Assembly: GCF_000003815.2 (NCBI RefSeq)
Contig: NC_049980.1
Span: forward strand, 1,236,121 to 1,268,958
Source of the DNA: Branchiostoma floridae
Lineage: Eukaryota; Chordata; Leptocardii; Amphioxiformes; Branchiostomatidae
Direction of reading: 5' to 3'
DNA length: 32,838 bases
Shown: positions 11,732 through 20,700 of the stretch, piece after piece
Layout of the letters: the number at the start of each line of letters is the position of its first letter
How positions within the stretch are numbered: the stretch's first letter is position 1
The notes under the pieces: model-generated
What the model was told of the DNA's origin: nothing
Databases searched by the model: none
What the model saw: the letters and a program-made list of their open reading frames with translations, nothing else
Made by a program: the position numbers and the translations under genes

Positions 11732-11895
11732 GTATTGTATTGTGTGAAAGCCGACTTCCAATTTTTGACTTCTTTAAGTTAGTTTTCCTTCTTCAACTTA
11801 TCTAACTTAAATTGGGCACAACCATCAGCCTATGTTTTTACAGCACGAATAAGGTAGCTTATGCATGTTTGTTTCTTTTATCGTCTTTTCTACAG

Positions 11896-12124
11896 CAATG
11901 TCTGGACGTGCCAAGGGAAAGGTGGGCAGAGGTGGTGTCAGACGTCAGTCACAAAGGCGCTTCACAACATCCGGAAAGACAGTGGTCCTGGCGGAAAGGA
12001 AGGCGTCTTGGTGCCTCCTCTCGTTGTGGGTATCCTTGGAAGTCTTCATCAGCTACTTCAGAAGACATTCCATGACTTGTAGATGTCTAGATGGACATAG
12101 GACCTTTCCCAGACATTTGACAAG
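11896..12124 (+). other. Representative exon-like module, B-type (unit with ATG at 11898)
   Basis: A 229-bp module with the same acceptor and donor words as the A-type. Small indels move the ATG frame, so MSGRAKGKVGRGGVRRQSQR continues into VVLAERKASWCLLSLWVS and through the donor, about 80 codons. B-type units (ATG at 10714, 11898, 12686, 13077, 13875, 14452) share the upstream words GCACGAATAAGG/GGATAAGGTAGCTTATGCATG and CACAACATCCGGA. The retained ATG and altered C-terminal ends may reflect selection on the N-terminal tail, or simply recent homogenisation. Confidence 0.4.
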
Positions 12125-14890
12125 GTATTGTTCTGTTTGAAAGCTGACTTTCACTTTTCTGACTTCTTTAAGTTAGTTTTCCTTCTTTCACTCATCTCAC
12201 TTAAATTGGGAACAACCATTCCGTCTATGTTTTTACAGCAGTGGTTAAGGTAACTGATGCATGTCTGTCTCCTTTATCGTCTTTTCTACAGCAATGTCTG
12301 GACGTGCCAAAGGAAAGGTGGGCAGGGGAGGTACCAGGTGTCACAGTCACAGAGGCGCTTCACAGCATCCGGACAGTGGTCCTGGCGGAAAGGAAGGCGT
12401 CTTGGTGCCTCCTCTCGTTGTGGGTATCCTTGGAAGTCTTCATCAGCTTCTTCAGAAGACATTCCATGACTTGTAGATGTCTAGATGGACATAGGACCTT
12501 TCCCAGACATTTGACAAGGTATTGTATTGTGTGAAAGCCGACTCTCATTTTTCTGACTTCTTTAAGTTAGTTTTCCTTCTTCAACTTATCTGACTTAAAT
12601 TGGGCACAACCATCAGCCTATGTTTTTACAGCACGAATAAGGTAGCTTATGCATGTTTGTTTCTTTTATCGTCTTTTCTACAGCAATGCCTGGACGTGCC
12701 AAGGGAAAGGTGGGCAGAGGAGGTGTCAGTCGCTACGTCCACGAAGGCGCTTCACAACATCCGGAGAGACAGTGGTCCTGGCGGAAGTCGTCTTTGTGCC
12801 TCCTCTCGTTGTGGGTATTCTTGGAAGTCTTCATCAGTTTCTTCAGAAGACATTCCATGACTTTTAGATGTCTAGATGGACATAGGACCTTTCCCAGACA
12901 TTTGATAAGGTATTGTATTGTGTGAAAGCCGACTTCCACTTTTCTGACTTCTTTAAGTAAATTTTCTTCTTTAACTTATCGCACTTAAATTGGGCACAAC
13001 CATTTAGCCTATGTTTTTACAGCACGGATAAGGTAGCTGATGCATGTTTGTTTCTTTTATCGTCTTTTCTACAGCAATGTCTGGACGTGACAAGGGAAAG
13101 GTGGGCAGAGGAGGTGTCAGTCGCTACATCCACGAAGGCGCTTCACAACATCCGGAAAGACAGTGGTCCTGGCGGAAAGGAAGGCGTCTTGGTGCCTCCT
13201 CTCGTTGTGGGTATCCTTGGAAGTCTTCATCAGCTACTTCAGAAGACATTCCATGACTTTTAGATGTCTAGATGGGCATAGGACTTTTCCCAGACATTTG
13301 ACAAGGTATTATATTGTGTTATATTGTGTAAAAGCCGACTCTCACTTTTCTGTCTTCTTTAAGTTAGTTTTCTTCTTTCACTTATCTCACTTAAATTGGG
13401 CACAACCATTCCGTCTATGTTTTTACAGCAGTGGTTAAGGTAACTGATGCAAGTCTGTCTCTTTTATCGTCTTTTCTACAGCAATGTCTGGACGTGCCAA
13501 GGGAAAGGTGGGCAGGGGAGGTGCCAGGCGTCACAGTCACAGAGGCGCTTCACAGCATCCGGACAGTGGTCCTGGCGGAAAGGAAGGCGTCTTGGTGCCT
13601 CCTCTCGTTGTGGGTATCCTTGGAAGTCTTCATCAGCTTCTTCAGAAGACATTCCATGACTTTTAGATGTCTAGATGGACATAGGACCTTTCCCAGACAT
13701 TTGACAAGGTATTGTATTGTGTGAAAGCCGACTTCCAATTTTTGACTTCTTTAAGTTAGTTTTCCTTCTTCAACTTATCTCACTTAAATTGGGCACAACC
13801 ATCAGCCTATGTTTTTACAGCACGAATAAGGTAGCTTATGCATGTTTGTTTCTTTTATCGTCTTTTCTACAGCAATGCCTGGACGTGACAAGGGAAAGGT
13901 GGGCAGAGGAGGTGTCAGTCGCTACATCCACGAAGGCGCTTCACAACATCCGGAGAGACAGTGGTCCTTGCGGAAGTCGTCTTGGTGCCTCCTCTCGTTT
14001 GGTGCCTCCCAGCAGTCGTTAAGGTAACTGATGCATGTCTGTCTCCTTTATCGTCTTTTCTACAGCAATGTCTGGACGTGCCAAGGGAAAGGTGGGCAGG
14101 GGAGGTGCCAGGCGTCACAGTCACAGAGGCGCTTCACAACATCCGGAGAGACAGTGGTCCTGGCGGAAAGGAAGGCGTCTTGGTGCCTCCTCTCGTTGTG
14201 GGTATCCTTGGAAGTCTTCATCTGCTACTTCAGAAGAAATTCCATGACTGTTAGATGTCTAGATGGACATTTGACAAGGTATTATATTGTGTTATATTGT
14301 GTAAAAGCCGACTCTCACTTTTCTGTCTTAAGTTAGTTTTCTTCTTTCACTTATCTCACTTAAATTGGAAACAACCATTTAGCCTATGTTTTTACAGCAC
14401 GGATAAGGTAGCTTATGCATGTTTGTTTCTTTTATCGTCTTTTCTACAGCAATGTCTGGACGTGACAAGGGAAAGGTGGGCAGAGGTGGTGCCAGACGTC
14501 AGTCACAGAGACGCTTCACAACATCCGGAGTGATCCTGGCGGAAACGAAGGCGTCTTGGTGCCTCCTCTCGTTGTGGGTATCCTTGGAAGTCTTCATCAG
14601 CTTCTTCAGAAGACATTCCAGGACTTGTAGATGTCTAGATGGACATAGGACCTTTCCCAGACATTTGGCAAGGTATTGTATTGTGTGAAAGACGACTCTC
14701 GCTTTTCTGACTTTAGATTTTGTTCTTTCACTTATCTCACTTTAATTGGGCACAACCATGTAGCCTATGTTTTTACAGCTGTCTTAAGGTAGCTGATGCA
14801 TGTCTGTTTCTTTTATCGTCTTTTCTACAGCAATCTGGACGTGCCAAGGGAAAGGCTAGGTGGGCAGAGGAGGTGCCAGGCTTATCTCCA

Positions 14891-15275
14891 CGGTGACATC
14901 CAGAACGATCGGTGCTGAGTCGTGCTTGTACGCCCTGCCAGAGGACAGGATATTGTTAAGTTCTTATTTGCCTTGGAGGTGTTAGATAGCTACATGCTGC
15001 AGATACAGTGCGCACTAATGTGTCATAGCCATGATAGGAAGTAAATGAATTTGGAGATTGCAATTCTCATGCTGAGCTTTGTAGTCCGTAGGTGGTCAGG
15101 ACATTTTGTGAATGGAGGCTCCTTTTGCACTCAGGGATTAGTCTGTTAATCTTGGGTCCCGAACCAAGAGTACGACACAGGCCAGAAAGGAAAACAGTTG
15201 ATATTGGTAGTTTAGTTCTTTATCAATTCTAGCTATCGACACAGTCAAAGATATTGAATCAGTGCAGAATGCAAA
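14891..15275 (+). repeat. Right copy of the segment that brackets the array
   Basis: The last array unit passes directly into ATCTCCACGG-TGACATCC, whose first word also occurs at 8089-8098 in the left copy. GCCAGAGGAC...GTTAAGTTCTTAT (14938-14969) and CTTGGGTCCCGAACCAAGAG (15151-15170) follow, in the same order as on the left. The segment is shorter than its left partner. It may be the original 3' part of the repeated unit, or of a small gene, retained only at the array's ends. No protein family is recognised. Confidence 0.55.
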
Positions 15276-15454
15276 GTGCACACCGTTACAGTTATCACGT
15301 ATGATGTTAGACACATGTAGCTTAAAAGCTTCAAGAAGAATTCAGTAGATGTCAATATTGCTGGTCCATTGTACAGAGGTATATTGAAGCCATTTAAATC
15401 AATCCTTTGGAAATTGCCTTACATAAGGCTTAATAGGCTGGCGCTGTCACTAAC
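15276..15454. other. Spacer, nothing recognised
   Basis: Ordinary A/T-rich sequence between the right flanking copy and the CA-rich repeat. No exon, RNA or transposon end is seen. Confidence 0.4.
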
Positions 15455-15545
15455 ACAGTGACACACACACACACTAACATACTAACCCCGCAAAACACAC
15501 ACACACACATTAACAGACTAACCCCACCAAACACACACTAACTTA
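15455..15545. repeat. CA-rich compound simple repeat
   Basis: Runs of (CA)n are interrupted by ACTAACATACTAACCCCGCAAAA-like blocks. The block CTAACCCC-CAAAACACACACA occurs about twice, so this is a small compound microsatellite. Confidence 0.8.
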
Positions 15546-15780
15546 CATCAGCGCAAATGCCTTTAAAAACTTGCAATGATTCTTTAAGTTCAAAGGCTCC
15601 AAGCTATCTCTATACCATGTACCGGTAATATAGAATTACTGAATCTAGGCTCTTTTATCCATATCCTAGAGTATGGTATTTCTTGTGTGGTTTTGAAATG
15701 TTTACACTTTGCATTAATCTATTTTGCCAATAAATACTATTAAAGAAGTATGTTGAATCAGCCTATTATTATCAGGTGTG
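15546..15780. other. Spacer with one possible poly(A) signal
   Basis: No gene seen. An AATAAA at 15729-15734 follows a T-rich stretch and could terminate a plus-strand transcript from the array's right flank, but nothing else supports a transcript here. Confidence 0.3.
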
Positions 15781-15825
15781 TAGTGTTTGTTTTACACCCG
15801 ACTTGAAAGGAAATGGATTGGTTCT

Positions 15826-16210
15826 CCCGTCCCCCACCCTTCCCCCCGTGAAACAAATGGTGCACCCCTCGCCTGACCGAGTGAAATGGTCTCTAATCCC
15901 CACAGCCCACCCCCCTTGTGAAATGGATGGCCCCTTCTCCCTACACCCTTTACCCCTTGTGAAACAAATGGTCCATCCCTTGCCTGACCCTGAGTGAAAT
16001 GGTCTCTAATCCCCACAACCCTACCCCTTGTGAAATGGATGGCCCCTTCTCCCTACACCCTTTGCCCCTTGTGAAACAAATGGTCCATCCCTTGCTTGAC
16101 CCTGAATGGTCTCTTCTCCCCACACCCCACCCCCTTTTGAAATGGATGGCCCCCACACCCTTTTCCCCTTGAGACAAATGGTCCATCCCTTGCCTGACCC
16201 TGAGTGAATT
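15826..16210. repeat. ~111-bp minisatellite, about 3.5 copies
   Basis: GTGAAACAAATGG recurs at 15848, 15959 and 16071, and as GAGACAAATGG near 16171, giving periods of 111, 112 and 100 bp. Each unit also contains TGAAATGGATGGCCCC, CCCTACACCC and GCCTGACCCTGAGTGAA. The T/C-rich plus strand keeps short open frames on both strands, which I consider incidental. The last copy has lost about 11 bp. Confidence 0.85.
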
Positions 16211-16213
16211 GGT

Positions 16214-16648
16214 ACACAAGTGGGACAGTGTAGCGCAGTGGTATATTGTTCGCCTCGTGACCGAGAGGTTGCGGGATCGAATCCGCCTGCCGCGCTACCG
16301 GTCTTGTGCCCTTGGGAAAGGCACTTTACACGACTTTCCTCACTTTACTCAAGTGAAAATGAGTCGTCCCTCGGATAGGACGTTAAATGGAGGTCCCGTG
16401 TCTGGGGAGAGCCACACCCCGGGCACGTAAAAGAACCCGCCACATGTGCGATGGTGCGATGTGCGCGGATCAAACCATTCCGGCCAAAATGGGGTAGGGA
16501 ATTTCCCGAGCAGCCTCGTAACCCCTGCTTCGCCTATTTAGTCAGTGAAGTCAAGCTTGCCTTAGAGAAGAAATGCTGCTACAGTTATCGCTATGGGCCG
16601 CTCTTCATCTTCATGATGGTACCATCAGGCCCTACGAACCTGATTTAG
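16214..16648 (+). mobile_element. tRNA-derived SINE, copy 1
   Basis: The head contains an RNA polymerase III A box (TAGCGCAGTGGTAT at 16231) and a B box (GGATCGAATCC at 16274) at tRNA-like spacing. The tRNA-unrelated body has CTTGGGAAAGGCACTTTACA, CTCAAGTGAAAATGAGT, TCGGATAGGACGTTAAATGG and AAAGAACCCGCCACATGTGC. The same order is found at 29892-30330. Both copies share ACAAGTGGGA before the A box, which marks the 5' end. The 3' end is about 16648, just before an A-run. It lies outside the laminin-like gene, about 1 kb upstream of its ATG. Confidence 0.88.
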
Positions 16649-16731
16649 AAAAAAAATAACGTTACTATGTGTGCTTAGATTTCATAATGAAGGCGTTTTG
16701 GAGTTCCCAAAGTATTTCATCCACATAACAT

Positions 16732-16922
16732 TAGTTCACCTTTATCCGTGGGGCAACCTATATTATACGTTGCTGTCCGAAATGGGTATTTAGGGATATC
16801 AAGTCGGCGGGCGACTGAACAGTATTTTGAAAATATTACAACTTGAAACCACCGTCCGTCCTGTTGATATCCATTAATACCATATAGGTTAGTCAGGTTT
16901 ACCCTGCGGATACAGGTGAACT
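16732..16922. mobile_element. Foldback MITE with GTTCACCTTTATCC termini, copy 1
   Basis: It begins TAGTTCACCTTTATCCGTGGGG and ends CCCTGCGGATACAGGTGAAC, which are imperfect inverted repeats of each other. Inside, GGGATATCAAG faces TTGATATCC. The copy at 19526-20100 has the same ends and internal blocks, with a cleaner TA on both sides. TA-flanked termini would suit a Tc1/mariner-type non-autonomous element, but no transposase is present, so the superfamily is an inference. Confidence 0.75.
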
Positions 16923-17364
16923 TGCTAATCTCCTTGCATTAATCAAATCTATAGGGACGGGGATGACACAGCTTATCTGGCACTTGATACTACCTGTTAC
17001 TGTGTTACTCACCAGGTTTCTAACTAATCTCAGAAAAGCTGGCCGATCGAGGAGTGTCATTTTCCAATGGTTGCCTTGGCAGATGATACTACCCGTAGGT
17101 TCTGCTAGGAGATCTCTAAATCTAATACAACGTCACATCCTGGAAGTAGAAGTAGACGGGTCCATTCTGGAAATTTGGGTATGTCGAATCCCCGGTAGCT
17201 GTTGGCATAACATAGATATTTTATCGTGTAGCTTTTTACGTCAAATTTTTGTCACCAATAATAATTTGATACTTGTCTATCATTTAGTATCCATCAAATA
17301 TATTTATCGGTGGCGCTGCATAATATTTTTCTCCCTACTCGGTACTTGGTACGACCTAACTCGT

Positions 17365-17592
17365 GTGCCGCTATTCAAACAGACCAAACGTTCACGACAG
17401 ACCAGCTGTGGCATAGGTAAAGCTTACATGTTTGCTTTTAGAAAACTTCTGTCGACGAGAAACACCGAACATCGAGCGGTGCCGCTATTCAAACAGACCA
17501 AAGGTTCACGACAGACCAGCTGTGGCATAGGTAAAGCTTACATGTTTGCTTTTAGAAAACTTCTGTCGACAAGAAACACCGAACATCGAGCG
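17365..17592. repeat. 114-bp direct duplication just upstream of the laminin-like gene's start codon
   Basis: Two copies, 17365-17478 and 17479-17592, are almost identical (GTGCCGCTATTCAAACAGAC ... GAACATCGAGCG). They end 34 bp before the ATG at 17627, so they fall in the probable 5' UTR or core promoter. Each copy contains ATAG-GTAAAGC, a splice-donor-like word. Because 114 is a multiple of three, a 216-codon open frame (16963-17613) survives across both copies; it resembles nothing and I regard it as fortuitous. No clear TATA box was found. Confidence 0.8.
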
Positions 17593-17626
17593 GTCGGTAC
17601 AACTGCATCCTAACTCTTCCCCGAGG

Positions 17627-17752
17627 ATGTCATCCCGGAGGACCCGTCCCCGTGTCGTTACCGGGGTGTTGGCGGTGTTGTTGGCGGCGTCCTGGTCGCC
17701 CCTGCCCCGAGGGACTGCCGTACATGTGGCGGCAACATCGTACCGAGCTGTC
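17627..17752 (+). CDS. Exon 1: signal peptide (residues 1-42)
   Basis: The ATG at 17627 opens MSSRRTRPR, a basic n-region, followed by the hydrophobic core VVTGVLAVLLAASW. This is a classical secretory signal, with cleavage probable near the PRGTAVHVA segment. The exon ends exactly at codon 42 (GTC) before a consensus donor GTAAGTGT. Phase 0 matches exon 2, and the join gives SYRAV-DPVVNVARG, where laminin alpha chains have a very similar start to their LN domain. That agreement, 3.1 kb apart, is the main reason for accepting this start. CpG-rich, GC-rich codon use suits a 5' exon. Confidence 0.85.
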
Positions 17753-20700
17753 GTAAGTGTGACGCCATGAGAAAATTTTCCATGTCGTTTATTGATCGTC
17801 ACTTACGGTTTATTTTCCCACAAAAAAGAAGCTTTTTTCGCAGCAACTCGAGACCAACTTTAGGCAAACCGGACTTTCATTCATTCCTTGGTGTAAAAGA
17901 GCCGACAGGGTATCAGGTTTCACAACAATTGGGGTCAGGACAGGACATGCTGGAGTATTCTTTTCCAGCAAATTGAAAAGAATTAGTCGGTCAAATTTGG
18001 GCAACGTCAACAGTTTAACAGAGGGACAAGTAACCCCAAACGACTTGGTACTCTAGTGAATCTTTCACACCAAGGATAGTAGTATACACTGCCCTTCTCT
18101 GGTCAATTACGGCATGTGACATGGCGGTAGACATGGTAAAATGGGTATATGCTTATAAAATCCGATAGCATGATCGTATTGCAATGAAATTTCACAAGCT
18201 GCTAGTAGTAATGAAATGAAATAAAACACCGGGCACATAATGTTCATATGATGGATTTTTGGGGTTAAAAACACACATTTTGGTTAAAAATATCAGATTT
18301 ATTTCATGTACCCTGTCCTCGGTGGAGACGACGTTCTGGACCCTCATATTTCACAGGATGACAGATTAACTCAAGTAGATTTAGTTTGTCCGTCGCTATT
18401 TCGTTGTAAATTAATTCATCATAACTTTTTTGGGGGTAAAAATAGGTAAAATGGGGATTTTTTCTCATTTTTGGTCTATAATCTGCTCTAAAGGAAATCC
18501 TTTTATGATTAAACCAAATAGCGATGGATAAATTTCTTTGGAAAGGGATTGTAAATGCCAATTTGCCTGTATTCTCAGCAAAAGTACTGTTGTCACCGTG
18601 GACGAAGCCCGTAAATGTGATGGTAACGGTTCATTAGAACCGCTGCCAGCGCCGCTGCCGTTTTCCCGCCATTTCACATCCCGGTGGTTCCGCCGTTCGA
18701 TCGAACAGGGCTCGGACGGTACCATTATGCGGCTTCCGCGATGGCCCCTTTTTGTCATTCACATCGAATTATGTCAATATTTTATAAACTCTTAATTAAT
18801 ATTTAATACTGTTAGCATTTTGACGTTTAACCAAAAGTAGTTAGTGTGTCCCATATATGGTGAGTTCCTGTTTTCGCAATGTAACGTTACATTATGACAT
18901 TGCGCCGTTCTAAAAACGTTGTGGTCATGCGGGATCAACTGCGGTCACGGAGTGGTTCGAATTTCATGTTCGGTTCCATCGCCCTGGTAACCTTGCGGGG
19001 CCGCGCCCTTTTTTCACTCCCCGGCGAGCTCCATCGAATCACAGGCCGTAACTTACCCGAGTTGTTCGCAATATTAGGCCATTTTTAACTGCAGCGTTCA
19101 AGCTTGGAGTTTTATATGTTCTTGAGTTTTCTGTATGTAAAAAAATTTACAGGTGAAAATATGCAAATTAGCTAATTGCCAAAATTTGTGAACTCTTGGA
19201 TGCTTAAGTTTGTAACGTTAAACATTGAGTACTTTTGGGAAAAGTGACATGTTATATTTGTGGCCATTTTTAAGTACGAAACCTTGTGTCATCAATTTTT
19301 AATGTGTGTATCTTATGACTCACCAGTTGTATATACAATTGTATTTCATATGAAAATCATTTCAGATTCAAATAAAAGAAAAGCATTACATTTTATAGTG
19401 GAAAACACTTATTGGGAAGGACAATTATTTGATAATTAATAGATCACACACTGCTATGTCAGCTTCTGATTTTAAAACAAATTAATTTTTTTCTTTTTTG
19501 AATATTAAAACTTAACGCTAGTTAGTAGTTCACCTTTATCCATAGGGTAACCTTTACTCGTTGTGCTTTAGATAATAACCCACACAGGTATATAGGGATA
19601 TCAAGGCGACTGACTGTTGTTTCAAGTTGTTTCAAGTTCCAACTATTGTAGTTTAAAACTATCGTCCATCGACTTGATATCCCTATCAGGGCTCGAAATA
19701 CTGGGTGCATGTGCACCCAGGTGCACCCAAAATTGGAGCTGTGCACCCAATTCTTTTCTGTGGGTGCACAGGGTGCACCCAAAATTCTTAGATTTATGTA
19801 TGTAAAGATATAAAAGATAAGTATACTAGACGTAAGTATACATCATATTCTTAACATCTAAGTGTTAGAAAGATAATAAAAATGTCTGTCATGGTACTTG
19901 TTTAAGAATTTGATACTAAGTTTTGTTATTAGGTTATTACTTAAATTTAAGTGGTGCACCCAAAAATTTTTTGGTGCACCCAATTTTTCAAGCTGGGTGC
20001 ACCAGTGCACCTAATCCCCAAAATGACTTTCGAGCCCTGCCTATATACCCGTTTTTTTTAAAGCAATGGATATAGGTACCTTGTGGATAAAGGTGAACTA
20101 TTGTTATAACATAACACATGGACATGTAGAATGGAAATGTACTCATAATACTTCAATACCAGCTTACGTATACTAAGATAAATATAAAGTGATTGAATAC
20201 TAATAATCTAGAGCTACCAAATTTCCTAGATTAAAGTGTGCACTCCAAGTAAAATGCACACCCCCAATTTAGGGCATGTCACAGAAAAATCTGTGGGACT
20301 GAAACATAAATTGGGAATACTCAAATAAGGTATGCACCCTGGTTCCACCGATCACATTTTAGACCCTAAAGATTAGAAGGGTGTTTTCTTTTCCTTGTGT
20401 AATTTTGCATAAATCTTCACACTGTCCTAAAATGCTTTGAATTTTTTATTGTAAAAATGGCCATAAGAACATTAATTCTATGGATTTTTTTTAATTACAT
20501 GCACCAGACAAATTTTACCTGCACCACTCTGAATTTAGGAAGTATGGATCATACTAAAATTTTTCAGGAACCATTGCTTTTTTTTCTTGTTTTATACTTT
20601 ACAGGTAGTAACATTCAATGCAACAAATAACAATCCACATACACACATCATAGGACATTAATGTTTAAATCTCAGTACATGGACCAGTGCAGGTTAGGTG

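Larger units (their letters stand above)
9470..14890 (+). repeat. Tandem array of ~392-bp exon-like units with histone-tail-like short frames
   Basis: About fourteen units lie head to tail. The ATG of the MSGR/MPGR motif falls at 10009, 10315, 10714, 11113, 11507, 11898, 12294, 12686, 13077, 13484, 13875, 14068 and 14452; a last copy near 14831 has lost the ATG, and a partial 3' half lies at 9500-9690. Normal spacing is 391-407 bp; the first unit (306) and eleventh (193) carry deletions, and the last two are 381-384. Each unit has a pyrimidine-rich tract, TTTTCTACAG (acceptor-like), CAATG, about 225 bp, then GACAAG-GTATTG (donor-like). The ATG frame starts MSGRAKGKVGRGGARRHSH, resembling histone H4 or H2A tails, but no histone fold follows. 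Downstream frames differ between units because of indels. It could be tandem exons, a family of small genes, or a satellite born from a retro-copied histone fragment. Confidence 0.8.

Noticed and set aside
10307-13738. Repeated minus-strand open frames across the array units
   Set aside because: They recur only because the units are near-identical copies. They match no family and lack promoter or splice context on that strand, so I mention them only as an observation.
9470-14890. Array as a cluster of genuine histone genes
   Set aside because: Only the first 15-20 residues resemble a histone tail. The histone fold, its conserved helices and normal length are absent in every unit.
9470-14890. 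Array as a Dscam-like cluster of mutually exclusive coding exons
   Set aside because: Measured modules are 227 and 229 bp between the splice-like sites, so swapping them would change the downstream frame. It remains possible only for non-coding or frame-tolerant exons.
15792-16219. Gly/His/Trp-rich open frames on the minus strand over the minisatellite
   Set aside because: The frames simply translate a 111-bp tandem repeat and change register where a unit lost about 11 bp. No sign of a gene.
16231-16300. Functional tRNA gene suggested by A and B boxes
   Set aside because: The cloverleaf arms are not maintained, and the sequence continues into a shared SINE body found again at 29892, so this is a SINE head.
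16963-17613. 216-codon open frame, the longest uninterrupted one in the window
   Set aside because: It owes a third of its length to the 114-bp duplication, shows no domain or plausible protein composition, and overlaps the 5' region of the matrix gene. I treat it as fortuitous.
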